A stretch of 64,000 nt of DNA. Origin: Paenalcaligenes suwonensis (GTDB lineage: Bacteria; Pseudomonadota; Gammaproteobacteria; Burkholderiales; Burkholderiaceae_B). The notes beneath the pieces were generated by a model, which did no database searches, had not been told where the DNA came from, and was given only the letters and a program-made list of their open reading frames with translations. How positions within the stretch are numbered: position 1 is the first letter of the stretch; the number at the start of each line of letters is the position of its first letter. Positions 19,324-28,207 of the stretch are shown piece by piece. Made by a program: the position numbers and the translations under genes. The stretch lies in NCBI RefSeq assembly GCF_011290505.1, contig NZ_JAANPV010000002.1:186001-250000 (forward strand). The letters run 5' to 3'.

Positions 19324-19350
19324 GCGCGATCAGAAATAAGTCACAGAAAT

Positions 19351-20664
19351 TTAGTTAGTCGTCTCGTTAAGCGGACGACTCGCTGCTAAGAAATAGCATA
19401 TAAACGAACTGGTATACATCAAGCTTGTGGCCAGCATAATACCTTGTACGCCCAAGCGAGGGGCGAGTGTTAAGGTCAAGATCGCCTTCACTACAAAATT
19501 CAATACCGCAATGCTCGCCATTAATCGGTAACGCTGCTGGCTCGCTAAGAGCTGCACCAGTACCAACACACCGAAATAGAAGGGCAACTGCATGACGCCC
19601 CAGCGTAAAACACCCGCCACTTTCGCTGTATCAGCCGCACTAAATGCTCCACGCTCGTACAACAACGCAATGCCCCACGGCGCTAACACCCACGCCACCA
19701 GAGCCACGACCAAACCTGCTAATACCATCAATAACGACCATCGCAACGCCATAGATCGCGCCCGTTGCGTATCGCCCTGACTAATAATATCGGCCAACAC
19801 AGGTAAAGCGGCACGCCCCACAGACGCTGCCCCCACACCCAACATCAGCGAAATAAAACGGTTCGCATAGCCAAAAGTAGCATTCGCATTACCGCCTAGC
19901 TGTGCGGCGGCATATTGATCCACCGGCCCAACAAAGCTCATGGCTACCTGACCAATCAGCATAATCGTGGCCGCTTGCATTAGCGCTGGCCATTGCTCGG
20001 CCTGCCAGCCCCATTGCGGACGTACTGAAATTTGATCGGCGCGTTGCGCCAATACGTACAGCCACACACACTGCACGATATAACCTACTAGCGTCCCCCA
20101 TAGCAGAGGCCCTGCCATGGCTCCGGGAGGGGCTAGCAATACCCAAATTAATATAGAAAACGCTGGCACACTGTCCAGCAAGGTGTTGATGTGTCGTTCA
20201 CGGGCGCGCAGCCTTGCGGCACTTAAACCTATCAACAACGTAAACAAGGCGGCAGGCGCAAACGCATGGATCAGCTCCATGCTCATGGCTTTGGTACCGG
20301 CATTTAAACCCGTACCCATGATTTGCATTACCCACGGCCAACACCACCATAGCAATGCACTAAGCAGTAGCCCCAGCAGCATGGTGCTGGTTAATAACTC
20401 ACCTAGGAATTGTCGTCGCTGCGCTTCGGGTTGGATACGCGAACGCACTAAGACCGGAATCAGTACAACAGACAGTGCGCCCACCAAGGTAACTGGCAAC
20501 CAATTCGCCATCACCATGGTGAACTGGTACGCATCCACTACATCACTGATCCCATAGCGGTAAGCCACCGCCATTTCTTTTAGCGCACCCGCGAATTTTC
20601 CCAGCAGTAAAAATACTGCTACGCGAAATGCCCCTCTAGCAATGCGGTGGTGGTCTGCATGCAT
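19351..20664 (-). CDS. MviN/MurJ-superfamily lipid-linked oligosaccharide flippase
   Basis: 437 residues with about 12 hydrophobic helices. The opening GKFAGALKEMAVAYRYGISDVVDAYQF is typical of the MviN/MurJ branch of the MOP exporter superfamily. Start chosen: ATG at 20664, preceded by GGTGGAG. A GTG at 20700, overlapping the tviC stop as GTGA, is an alternative. Given its position among glycosyltransferases, it most likely flips an undecaprenyl-linked glycan across the inner membrane (a Wzx role) rather than lipid II. That is inference from context. Confidence 0.82.
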   Translation of the reverse strand: MHADHHRIARGAFRVAVFLLLGKFAGALKEMAVAYRYGISDVVDAYQFTMVMANWLPVTLVGALSVVLIPVLVRSRIQPEAQRRQFLGELLTSTMLLGLLLSALLWWCWPWVMQIMGTGLNAGTKAMSMELIHAFAPAALFTLLIGLSAARLRARERHINTLLDSVPAFSILIWVLLAPPGAMAGPLLWGTLVGYIVQCVWLYVLAQRADQISVRPQWGWQAEQWPALMQAATIMLIGQVAMSFVGPVDQYAAAQLGGNANATFGYANRFISLMLGVGAASVGRAALPVLADIISQGDTQRARSMALRWSLLMVLAGLVVALVAWVLAPWGIALLYERGAFSAADTAKVAGVLRWGVMQLPFYFGVLVLVQLLASQQRYRLMASIAVLNFVVKAILTLTLAPRLGVQGIMLATSLMYTSSFICYFLAASRPLNETTN

Positions 20665-20696
20665 CGCACTCCACCGCTGCCGTAATCGTTTTGGTA

Positions 20697-21722
20697 TCAC
20701 CCCAAAAACCGTAGGTACCACGGCATGGCTTCAGCCAAACCTTGCTGTATAGAGAAGGCTGGTGCGTAACCTAGCAAACGAGCTGCTTTAGAAATATCGG
20801 CTTGTGAATGGCGTACATCACCTGGACGGAAATCACCATATACCGCATCCAAGTTGTATTCCACGCCATTGGCTTTCAACTCGTTTTTTAAGTAGCCAAA
20901 CAGCTCATTCAAGGTAGTACGACCACTGACCGCCACGTTGTATACCTGAGCACGGGCTTCGCCTTCTGCCAACGCACCCAAAATATTGGCTTGAATCACG
21001 TTATCGATATAGCAAAAGTCACGGCTGGTTTCACCGTCGCCGTTAATGGTGATGGCCTCGCCTGCCACCATAGTGGCAATCCAGCGCGGGATAACGGCGG
21101 CGTAAGCACCGTTAGGGTCTTGCCTGCGGCCAAACACGTTGAAGTAGCGTAAGCCTACGCTGCTAAAGCCATAAGCACGGTTAAACACATCTGCATACAG
21201 CTCGTTGACATACTTAGTCACTGCATACGGCGACAGCGGTTTGCCGATGGTGTCTTCCACTTTAGGCAAACCAGGGTGATCACCATAGGTTGAACTGGAC
21301 GCCGCATACACATAGCCTTTAACGCCGGCATCACGTGCTGCTACCATCATGTTCAACGCACCGCTGATATTCACTTCGTTGGTGGTAAGAGGATTAGCGA
21401 GTGAGCGCGGCACCGAACCTAATGCTGCTTGATGCAACACATAGTCCACGCCTTTACATACTTGCTGGCAGGTTTCTGGATGGCGTATATCGCCTTCTAT
21501 AAAGCGAAAACGTGACCAGTTTTCTGGGCCTACGTTTTGCTGCACGCTATCCAGGTTGTGCTGGTGACCCGTAGCAAAGTTATCCAGCCCCACTACCGTC
21601 TGACCATGCTGTAACAAGGCCTCTAGCAAGTTGGAACCAATAAACCCTGCACACCCTGTTACCAGCCACGTACGTGGCTGAGCTTCTAGGGTTTGCCATG
21701 CTTTTTGCAATGCTTCACTCAT
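20697..21722 (-). CDS. tviC: UDP-N-acetylglucosamine / UDP-GlcNAcA C4-epimerase, TviC/WbpP type
   Basis: NAD-dependent short-chain dehydrogenase/epimerase, 341 residues. The leading helix before the Rossmann motif ([16 protein letters not shown]) followed by [15 protein letters not shown] is characteristic of WbpP/TviC. The catalytic triad is visible as SSS...YAVTK (Y-x3-K). Together with the adjacent dehydrogenase it should convert UDP-GlcNAc (or its uronate) to the galacto form, giving UDP-GalNAcA. It is 15 bp downstream of the tviB-like gene on the same strand. Confidence 0.88.
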   Translation of the reverse strand: MSEALQKAWQTLEAQPRTWLVTGCAGFIGSNLLEALLQHGQTVVGLDNFATGHQHNLDSVQQNVGPENWSRFRFIEGDIRHPETCQQVCKGVDYVLHQAALGSVPRSLANPLTTNEVNISGALNMMVAARDAGVKGYVYAASSSTYGDHPGLPKVEDTIGKPLSPYAVTKYVNELYADVFNRAYGFSSVGLRYFNVFGRRQDPNGAYAAVIPRWIATMVAGEAITINGDGETSRDFCYIDNVIQANILGALAEGEARAQVYNVAVSGRTTLNELFGYLKNELKANGVEYNLDAVYGDFRPGDVRHSQADISKAARLLGYAPAFSIQQGLAEAMPWYLRFLG

Positions 21723-21737
21723 AATCGTCTCTTTGCC

Positions 21738-23012
21738 TTACAAACGCAGGTCGGATGCGTTTTGTGGAAGTACGTATTTCAAGTCGTACAACACGTGGTC
21801 TGCTTTACCCAACGCGCGCAAACGCTCAGCACCCATTTCCACAAACTGATTATGCGCCACAGCAATGATCACACCGTCGTACTGACCTTCGTCTAGTGTG
21901 CTTACTACCTCTACACCGTACTCACGGCGAGCTTCATCAGCCTCTACCCATGGGTCGTACACATCCACGTTCACGTCGTACTGAGCCAATTCGCGAATAA
22001 TGTCCACCACACGTGTGTTACGCAGGTCTGGACAGTTTTCTTTAAAGGTCAGCCCCAACAACAAAACGCGCGAGCCTTGAACTTGGATACGCTTTTTGGT
22101 CATGGCTTTCACCAACTGCGAAGCCACGTATGCACCCATGGAGTCATTCAGACGTCTACCCGCCAAAATCACTTCGGGGTGGTAACCAATAGATTGCGCT
22201 TTATGCGTCAGGTAGTACGGATCCACACCAATACAGTGACCACCTACCAGACCGGGTCTAAATGGCAGGAAATTCCATTTTGTACCAGCCGCTTCCAACA
22301 CAGCTTGGGTATCAATACCCAACTTATTGAAAATCAGTGCCAGCTCATTAATCAACGCGATATTCACATCACGCTGCGTGTTTTCAATCACTTTAGCGGC
22401 TTCTGCAACGCGAATGGACGCGGCTTTATGCGTACCCGCAGTGATAATCTCGCCATACAGAGCGTCCACCAAGTCAGCAACTTCAGGCGTAGAGCCGGAG
22501 GTGACTTTACGAATGCTAGGCAAACGGTGCACTTTGTCGCCAGGGTTAATACGCTCTGGGCTATAACCCGCGTAAAAATCTTCATTAAAGCGTAAACCCG
22601 ATACGCGCTCTAGCACTGGCACACATACCTCTTCGGTAGCGCCCGGATACACCGTGGATTCATACACCACGATATCGCCTTTTTTCAGCACTTTACCAAT
22701 GGTTTCGCTCGCGCGTACCAGTGGTGTGAGGTCAGGCTGCTTGTAATCGTCTATAGGGGTAGGCACCGTCACAATGAACACATTGGCCTCAGACAATTGC
22801 GCCGTCTCGTGTGTAAAGCGCAAATGGGAGGCCTGTTTCAGTTCTTCAGGCTCCACTTCCAGAGTGTGGTCTTGGCCAGCATTCAATTCAGCGATACGCG
22901 CCACATTGATATCAAAACCAATAACCGGACGTTTTTTGCCGAACTCTACCGCCAGTGGCAGCCCAACGTAACCCAGCCCGATCACGGCGAGTTTAATGTC
23001 CTTGACTTGCAA
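21738..23012 (-). CDS. tviB: UDP-N-acetylglucosamine C6-dehydrogenase, TviB/WbpO type
   Basis: NAD-dependent oxidation of UDP-GlcNAc to UDP-GlcNAcA. 424 residues: N-terminal Rossmann domain ([17 protein letters not shown]), middle domain, catalytic motif [13 protein letters not shown] (nucleophilic Cys) and C-terminal UDP-binding domain. The opening [20 protein letters not shown] fits TviB/WbpO more than UDP-glucose dehydrogenase. The start is a TTG at 23012 with a strong GGGGAG six bases upstream. With tviC and the flippase it forms the sugar-nucleotide core of the locus. Confidence 0.9.
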   Translation of the reverse strand: MQVKDIKLAVIGLGYVGLPLAVEFGKKRPVIGFDINVARIAELNAGQDHTLEVEPEELKQASHLRFTHETAQLSEANVFIVTVPTPIDDYKQPDLTPLVRASETIGKVLKKGDIVVYESTVYPGATEEVCVPVLERVSGLRFNEDFYAGYSPERINPGDKVHRLPSIRKVTSGSTPEVADLVDALYGEIITAGTHKAASIRVAEAAKVIENTQRDVNIALINELALIFNKLGIDTQAVLEAAGTKWNFLPFRPGLVGGHCIGVDPYYLTHKAQSIGYHPEVILAGRRLNDSMGAYVASQLVKAMTKKRIQVQGSRVLLLGLTFKENCPDLRNTRVVDIIRELAQYDVNVDVYDPWVEADEARREYGVEVVSTLDEGQYDGVIIAVAHNQFVEMGAERLRALGKADHVLYDLKYVLPQNASDLRL

Positions 23013-23056
23013 GATGTTCTCCCCAGAGGATCAATAATCAATACATAGTTGTCATT

Positions 23057-24202
23057 TTACTGCTGTCGTTCGCGACGTGCGCGTCTAACGGATGGCAGCA
23101 ATAACCAAGCAGGTCTACGCCAATGTACCAGTCGAGCATACAGCCAGACATAACTACAGGCAAAGGCCAGAATACTTAGCCCTAATATCCACGTGTTGTC
23201 CCACCAAATGGTGGCAGGAATCAGCCCCACTAACGCAATACCCCACAAATAAGGTGAGGCCATCGCATTAGACATAGGCGGCACATGGCGACGTCCAGAC
23301 GCCACCACACTTACACGCACCATTCGACGGAAAATCAACTGGTGCAAGTGCAGCGCATCGGGCCTGTCCACGGGCACACCACGTTTGAACTTTCGACGCC
23401 AAATCGTGAATAAGGTTTCAAATACGGGATAAAACAATACGGCCAGCGCATAGAAAGGCGAGACGGTAGGGTTGCGAATCACCAGTTGCACCGCCAACTC
23501 GGCCAACATAAAGCCTAAGAAATACGCCCCACCGTCCCCTAAGAACACACGTCCAAACGGGAAATTCCACGCCAAAAAGCCCAGCGTAGACGAGGCCAGA
23601 GCAGCCGCAATCAAGAAAATAGGGTAATCGCCTACCTGCCACGCCACCAGCGATAATGAAGCGGCCATCAGGATGGCAATCATGCCAGCCAAACCGTTAA
23701 TGCCATCAATGATGTTCAGCGCGTGCGTACAGCCACCCACGGCGATCATGGTAAATAGCAGGGAGATAGGCCAGAAGTCTAGAATCCAATCTACCCAGAA
23801 GACACCTACTCGGGACACGCCACCCAGCAACCACCATGCAATAGCGGCTGACGCAAAAGCGGCCAACAGGCGCTTCATGGAACCCACGTCTTTGGTGATG
23901 TCTTCTACCAAGCCTGCAACGAAAACAGGCATGGCGGCCACAAATAGCACCGGCCATAGCCAACCCAAGGTCATGTGTGCTGGCCCCAGCACCAACAAAC
24001 CCGCCAAGGTGCCCGCCAAAATAGCCAGGCCACCCACTCGCGGCGTAGGACGCAAATGCGTTGCCTGCGGTTTGCTCATGTCGCTATCGCCGGTCAGTTT
24101 TCCATGCCAGCGTTCGGACACTACGATTAGCCCACCCACTAGAAATGCTACAGCGCAAATCGATAGCATTGTCAGCGGATCCCATACTTGCAGTGAGCTC
24201 AC
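23057..24202 (-). CDS. Undecaprenyl-phosphate N-acetylhexosamine-1-phosphate transferase (WecA/WbpL-like)
   Basis: Polyprenyl-phosphate sugar-1-phosphate transferase of the MraY/WecA family that starts lipid-linked glycan synthesis. 381 residues, about ten to eleven helices. The family signatures are NIIDGINGLAG (catalytic Asp region), the FLGDGGAYFLG metal site and the C-terminal HLHQLIFRR. Start codon is GTG at 24202 with GAGGG eight bases upstream. It is the first gene of the minus-strand polysaccharide cluster, so it most likely supplies the first sugar; the exact sugar is not readable. Confidence 0.88.
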   Translation of the reverse strand: MSSLQVWDPLTMLSICAVAFLVGGLIVVSERWHGKLTGDSDMSKPQATHLRPTPRVGGLAILAGTLAGLLVLGPAHMTLGWLWPVLFVAAMPVFVAGLVEDITKDVGSMKRLLAAFASAAIAWWLLGGVSRVGVFWVDWILDFWPISLLFTMIAVGGCTHALNIIDGINGLAGMIAILMAASLSLVAWQVGDYPIFLIAAALASSTLGFLAWNFPFGRVFLGDGGAYFLGFMLAELAVQLVIRNPTVSPFYALAVLFYPVFETLFTIWRRKFKRGVPVDRPDALHLHQLIFRRMVRVSVVASGRRHVPPMSNAMASPYLWGIALVGLIPATIWWDNTWILGLSILAFACSYVWLYARLVHWRRPAWLLLPSVRRARRERQQ

Positions 24203-24253
24203 TTCTATTTCCCTCGGGAGTCTATGCTAGGGACGTCATCATACCGCGCTTTA

Positions 24254-25219
24254 CTAGGCGGATGCAGTGAGGTCCTGAACATTCTTTGCATTTAATGCTC
24301 CACCGCACTCCCCTAACAAACGCCGCAACCAGCGATGGCTGGGTGAGTGTTGATGACGCTCATGCCATAGCTGATAAAAACGCATGGGAGGGAACTCGAT
24401 GGGTGCTTCTAAAATGGTTAACGGCAGTAAACGTGCATAATACTCCGCAAAGTGGCGGGAGGTGGTGAAAACCAGATCAGTATTCTGTAACAAATAGGGA
24501 GCAACTGAAAAAGATTGCACCATCACACTTTCTTCGCGGCGCACACGCAGCGTGGCCAAGGTCGCATCAATCACACCACGTTGATTAATAGCGTACGGCA
24601 GCGGCACGACGTGTCTAGCCTTCACGTAGTCATCTAAGCTTAACCCCGCCTTTCTACGTGCTAACGGATGGCTATTTGCCATCAAGCACACAATCTCGTC
24701 TTCTAGCAGCATAGACAAATGCATGCGATCTGGCGGTTCAGGCCAGTTACCAATCACGATGTCTAATTCGCCCTCTGCCAACGCACGCTCAAAATCAGAC
24801 TGTGCGTCCAAGGTATGCAGATTCAATCTCGCTTCGGGGGCCTCTCGACGCAAACTTTCTACCACTCGACTCACAAACACGGGTGCCAAGTAGTCAGGAG
24901 AGCCTATATGAAATTCGTTGCGGCTGGTTTTAGGGTCAAAGTTTTCCGACACATTAACCATGCATTCGATTTCAGCCAAGGCCCCTTTTGCATGCGCGAG
25001 CAACGACAACGCACGCTCGGTGGGCACCATCCCACCTTTTTCCCGCACTAACAGCGGGTCGCCAATAATGTCTCGCAGTCGCTTCAATGCCGCACTGACT
25101 GCGGGTTGTGACTGATTTAATTTAAATGCTGTACGCGATACGCTACGTTCAGAAATCAACAAACAAAACACGCGTAACAAGTAGGTATCCAGCGGATTAT
25201 CATCTCGCTTGGTTGCCAT
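24254..25219 (-). CDS. LysR-type transcriptional regulator, divergent from uraD-allA
   Basis: 321 residues: winged helix-turn-helix (about residues 10-70, FCLLISERSVSRTAFKLNQS then QPAVSAALKRLRD) and a LysR effector domain. Start is ATG at 25219 (MATKRDD), preceded by GGAGGAGG, a near-perfect ribosome site. It is divergent from uraD, with a perfect 7-bp inverted repeat between the two genes, so it probably controls uraD-allA in response to a ureide or purine breakdown product. The effector is inferred from context only. Confidence 0.88.
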   Translation of the reverse strand: MATKRDDNPLDTYLLRVFCLLISERSVSRTAFKLNQSQPAVSAALKRLRDIIGDPLLVREKGGMVPTERALSLLAHAKGALAEIECMVNVSENFDPKTSRNEFHIGSPDYLAPVFVSRVVESLRREAPEARLNLHTLDAQSDFERALAEGELDIVIGNWPEPPDRMHLSMLLEDEIVCLMANSHPLARRKAGLSLDDYVKARHVVPLPYAINQRGVIDATLATLRVRREESVMVQSFSVAPYLLQNTDLVFTTSRHFAEYYARLLPLTILEAPIEFPPMRFYQLWHERHQHSPSHRWLRRLLGECGGALNAKNVQDLTASA

Positions 25220-25284
25220 TGCTGCCTCCTCCACATATATGACTATCAGCCAGACCACTCCTTGATCCGTCAAGATAATCGGTG

Positions 25285-25303
25285 ACGTATATATGTTATA
25301 CGT
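25285..25303. promoter_or_regulatory. Candidate LysR operator between the regulator gene and uraD
   Basis: Perfect inverted repeat ACGTATA-N5-TATACGT centred at 25294, in the 165-bp divergent intergenic region. LysR proteins recognise dyad T-N11-A boxes of about this size. It is 82 bp before the uraD ATG. A TACAAT at 25353-25358 may be the uraD -10 element; no good -35 accompanies it, as is usual for activated promoters. Confidence 0.55.
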
Positions 25304-25384
25304 TTTATTCTATTTCAAACGAAAGCAAAATACTTAAACTGTTATGACGCTATACAATAAAGTCTTATACAGGGATTTACCGCC

Positions 25385-25912
25385 ATGACTGCATACGCCC
25401 ACCCTGAGCATGCTATCACTCAGTTATCGCACCAATCTCAGGCTGAATTCATCGCTAGCCTAGATGGTATTTTCGAGCACTCTCCATGGGTGGCTGAACG
25501 CACTTGGGAGAAACGTCCCTTCGCCGATGTGGATGCTCTGCATCACGCCATGTGCGAAGTCATGTTAAACGCCCCCAAAGCGGAACAATTGGCTCTGATT
25601 CTGGCTCACCCAGAGTTGGCAGGCAAAGAGGCCGAAGCAGGCACCTTGACCAAAGAATCCACTGGTGAACAACGCGGTGCCGGCCTAGATCAGTGCACAC
25701 ACGAAGAATTCGTACGCCTGCGCAGCCTGAATGCGCGCTATCACGAGAAATTCACGTTCCCTTTCATCGTTGCAGTGAAAGGCATGACGCGCCACCAAAT
25801 CATGGATTCAATTGAAGAGCGCCTAAACAATAGCCAAGAACAAGAATTTCAGCGCTGCTTAACTGAGATAGGCAAAATCGCAGGTTTCAGACTACACGCC
25901 CGTTTCGCTTAA
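25385..25912 (+). CDS. uraD: 2-oxo-4-hydroxy-4-carboxy-5-ureidoimidazoline (OHCU) decarboxylase
   Basis: Last step of urate oxidation to S-allantoin: stereoselective decarboxylation of OHCU. 175 residues, the family norm. Conserved elements include the LILAHPELAGKEA block, GAGLDQCTHEEFVRLRSLN, and the substrate-site FPFIVAVKGM. No signal peptide, so cytosolic. It is followed 26 bp later by allA with a shared terminator. Urate oxidase, HIU hydrolase, allantoinase and allantoicase are not in the window. Confidence 0.92.
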   Translation: MTAYAHPEHAITQLSHQSQAEFIASLDGIFEHSPWVAERTWEKRPFADVDALHHAMCEVMLNAPKAEQLALILAHPELAGKEAEAGTLTKESTGEQRGAGLDQCTHEEFVRLRSLNARYHEKFTFPFIVAVKGMTRHQIMDSIEERLNNSQEQEFQRCLTEIGKIAGFRLHARFA

Positions 25913-25938
25913 GAGCAGCTTCACTCTAGGATTACCTC

Positions 25939-26436
25939 ATGACCCTTACTTTACGCTTAGAAAAACTGGATCGTGACACCTTTGCGCCTTTTGGTGACGT
26001 GATTGAAGTGTCTGACAAAGCCCAACACTTCTCTATTAACGAAGGTAACACCGAGCGCTACCACGACCTTGCCAACATAGAGCCAGGCCCTGATGGCAAA
26101 GTCATTGTCTCTATTTTCCGTGGCCAACCTCGTACCTTGCCGTTTAGCGTCACCATGATGGAGCGCCACCCCAAAGGCAGCCAAGCATTCATCCCGCTGT
26201 CTGGCCTACCTTACTTAGTCGTTGTAGCGGAAGCTGGCCCCACACCAGAAGCCAAAAACCTGCGTCTATTCCTCGCACAAGGCAACCAAGGCGTGAACTA
26301 CGCCACTGGCGTATGGCATCACCCCTTGCTGGGTTTAGATGAGGTCGTGGATTTTCTGGTGATTGACCGTAAAGGCCCCGGTGATAACTGTGATGTCATC
26401 ACGTTGGCAGAGCCCGCGCTGATTTCTGCGCCCTAA
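25939..26436 (+). CDS. allA: Ureidoglycolate lyase
   Basis: Splits S-ureidoglycolate to glyoxylate and urea. 165 residues, cupin-like fold. The opening LDRDTFAPFGDVIE, then QPRTLPFSVTMMERHPKGSQAF (metal/substrate region) and GVWHHPLLGLDEVVDFLVIDRKG are typical of AllA. It follows uraD in one operon. Its product glyoxylate is the substrate of gcl about 1.8 kb downstream, which ties the two gene groups metabolically. Confidence 0.94.
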   Translation: MTLTLRLEKLDRDTFAPFGDVIEVSDKAQHFSINEGNTERYHDLANIEPGPDGKVIVSIFRGQPRTLPFSVTMMERHPKGSQAFIPLSGLPYLVVVAEAGPTPEAKNLRLFLAQGNQGVNYATGVWHHPLLGLDEVVDFLVIDRKGPGDNCDVITLAEPALISAP

Positions 26437-26469
26437 GGCTACTACTCACTAGACGGCTACCAGACAGAG

Positions 26470-26492
26470 GCGTGTGCATAGCACACGCTTTT
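26470..26492 (+). terminator. Intrinsic terminator after uraD-allA
   Basis: GCGTGTGC (26470-26477), loop ATA, GCACACGC (26481-26488), then TTTT. A perfect 8-bp stem 34 bp past the allA stop. Confidence 0.8.
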
Positions 26493-26536
26493 GGTCGTTT
26501 AGAGGCTACAAAGCCCACTTACTCACGACTGGGCTG

Positions 26537-26606
26537 CATGAGCCTAAGGCTGCGAAAGTATTTTTTTATTTGAGACACCAAATAAAAAAACACTTCCATC
26601 CGCCTT
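26537..26606. repeat. Left copy of a palindromic AT-rich inverted repeat
   Basis: Core palindrome at 26558-26593: 15-nt arms (14 of 15 pairing) made of T7ATTTG and CAAATA7 around AGACAC. Flanks on both sides resemble the reverse complement of the sequence at about 26811-26886: the shared order is CTGC, purine-rich AAG, the T-run, GAGACA(C/T)CAAAT, the A-run, then TTCCATCCG versus TCATTCCG. The 538-bp stretch 26437-26974 contains no gene I can support. Confidence 0.6.
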
Positions 26607-26742
26607 TCCTCCGTCGCTTGCAACGGACTTTGCTTTGGTAGTTGCTGCTAGGCACTTCTACTTCTGTTGTAGACGATCACTGTAGCTTTGGCGCGCTTTG
26701 GCAGATAGATAATTAATACACAGCATAAACGAACCTAACCAC

Positions 26743-26785
26743 TACTGCCCCCCCTGACTAAAACGCTACTGAAGAAAGGGCAGTA
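26743..26785. repeat. 8-bp inverted repeat inside the allA-tautomerase gap
   Basis: TACTGCCC (26743-26750) and GGGCAGTA (26778-26785) can pair around a 27-nt loop. It lies between the two larger inverted copies and has no T-tract, so it is not a terminator. Function unknown. Confidence 0.35.
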
Positions 26786-26810
26786 CACCTATCAATAGCA
26801 AAATACTCAG

Positions 26811-26886
26811 GGGGACGGAATGAAAATTTTTTTAATTTGATGTCTCAAATTACAAAAAATTCTTCTGCAGTCCCCCAAGCATGTGC
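26811..26886. repeat. Right copy of the palindromic AT-rich inverted repeat
   Basis: Inverted relative to the copy at 26537-26606. It is itself palindromic: the T-rich arm at 26822-26840 pairs with the A-rich arm at about 26845-26862 around TGTC, with a few mismatches. Outward-facing ends (CTGCAG, GGGGG) and inward ends (CGTCC) are arranged symmetrically with the left copy, as the terminal inverted repeats of a small non-coding element would be. Confidence 0.6.
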
Positions 26887-26974
26887 GATGAAAACAGCGG
26901 TTGCCTCTACCCAGTATTGAGCTCTCACCCTCAACCCGTTATCCTGCATACTCATCACACTGACAGGACTCACC

Positions 26975-27163
26975 ATGCCCGCCATTACAATACGCGTGCC
27001 CACTGAACTAGACACCCACACCAAACGCGAACTGGCCGAAGCGTACACAGCCGCTGCCTGCCGTGCGTTTGAGTGCCCGCCTAAGGCTGTCTATGTACGC
27101 ATCGAAGAAATGGCGCAGCACAACTGGCTACAGCCTACCCCTTCACCCACACAACCAGATTAA
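26975..27163 (+). CDS. Small tautomerase-family protein (4-oxalocrotonate tautomerase-like)
   Basis: 62 residues. The second residue is proline (MPAITIRVP), the catalytic N-terminal base of the 4-OT family once Met is removed. The spacing of the following strand, helix and strand (KRELAEAYTAAACRAF, AVYVRIEEM) fits the beta-alpha-beta subunit. AGGA lies seven bases before the ATG. It sits between the repeat-rich gap and a convergent LysR gene. Substrate unknown; a ureide or keto-acid tautomerisation would fit the neighbourhood but is speculation. Confidence 0.75.
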   Translation: MPAITIRVPTELDTHTKRELAEAYTAAACRAFECPPKAVYVRIEEMAQHNWLQPTPSPTQPD

Positions 27164-27168
27164 GCGTA

Positions 27169-28092
27169 TTAACGCATAGGTGGCGCCTCACCCTCCCAAT
27201 AGCCGGGCTGGTTATACACTACGCGCAAATAATCAATAAACGCACGCACTTTGGCAGGCAAGTAACGCTGCTGCTGATACACCGCCTGAATGTCGTAACT
27301 GGGCAGGGAATAGTCATCTAACACAGTGACCAGTTCTCCACGCTTAAGCTCTGCTTGGATTTCCCACGTAGAACGCCAACCTATACCCCAACCTTGCTTC
27401 ACCCACCCGTACAGCAATTCACCATCATTGCAATCCAAGTCGCCATCCACACGCACGGCAAAGGGCCTGCCATCACGCATAAACGCCCAGCCACGCTGCT
27501 GCCCACCTTGCAGGTTAAATGCTAAACAGTTGTGATTCGCTAAGTCCTCTGGCACACGTGGCACCCCATAGCGCTCAAAGTAGTCCGGCGTTCCGCACAC
27601 AACGCGGCGGTTAGGAAATAAGCGCACCGCCACATAGTTAGGGTCAGTCACCTCACCAATGCGTAAGGCCATGTCATAGCCCTCTCGCACCAAGTCCACC
27701 ACACTATCCGTGAAGTTAAACGATAGTTTCAATTCGGGGTAACGCTTGCGAAAGTTAATCACATGCGGCGCCACATGTTGACGACCAAAAGCCGCTGGTG
27801 CAGACACCACCAAGTGTCCCCGCACTACAGTACGCTGTGCACTAATGCTGGCCTCGGCCGCATCAAAGTCTTTTAGCAACTGACGACTTTGCTCTAGAAA
27901 CTGCTCACCTAAATCCGTTAATGTCAGCCCGCGCGTAGAGCGGTGCATCAACCGTACACCCAGCCTTTTCTCAAGCGCATCTAACCTGCGCCCCATTACC
28001 ACGGGCGTGACGCCTTCAATAATGGACGCGGCGGCAAAACTCCCCTTCTCTGCCACCAAAACAAAACTACGAATTTCCGTATATCGGCTCAT
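27169..28092 (-). CDS. LysR-type transcriptional regulator, divergent from gcl
   Basis: 307 residues: N-terminal winged helix-turn-helix (FVLVAEKGSFAAAS, VVMGRRLDALEKRLGVRL) and a LysR substrate domain. The sequence is of the CrgA/DmlR-like branch, recognised by RSTRGLTLTDLGEQFL and a short linker. It is divergent from gcl, with a 115-bp intergenic region that contains a small palindrome AAAC-TATC-GTTT (28167-28178), a possible binding site. Probably activates gcl-hyi-glxR in response to glyoxylate or a related compound; inferred from position. Confidence 0.88.
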   Translation of the reverse strand: MSRYTEIRSFVLVAEKGSFAAASIIEGVTPVVMGRRLDALEKRLGVRLMHRSTRGLTLTDLGEQFLEQSRQLLKDFDAAEASISAQRTVVRGHLVVSAPAAFGRQHVAPHVINFRKRYPELKLSFNFTDSVVDLVREGYDMALRIGEVTDPNYVAVRLFPNRRVVCGTPDYFERYGVPRVPEDLANHNCLAFNLQGGQQRGWAFMRDGRPFAVRVDGDLDCNDGELLYGWVKQGWGIGWRSTWEIQAELKRGELVTVLDDYSLPSYDIQAVYQQQRYLPAKVRAFIDYLRVVYNQPGYWEGEAPPMR

Positions 28093-28207
28093 TCAATACT
28101 CCTAGTATCGGCAGAAGCAATATTATCACCTCTTTTAAGCGAAGACTACGGTATCTATCATAACTAAAACTATCGTTTACACATAGAACCAACAAAAGGA
28201 GATCACT

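Noticed and set aside
26845-27048. 67-codon minus-strand frame overlapping the tautomerase gene
   Set aside because: The plus-strand tautomerase has the catalytic Pro, a Shine-Dalgarno and the family fold pattern; this frame has none of these.
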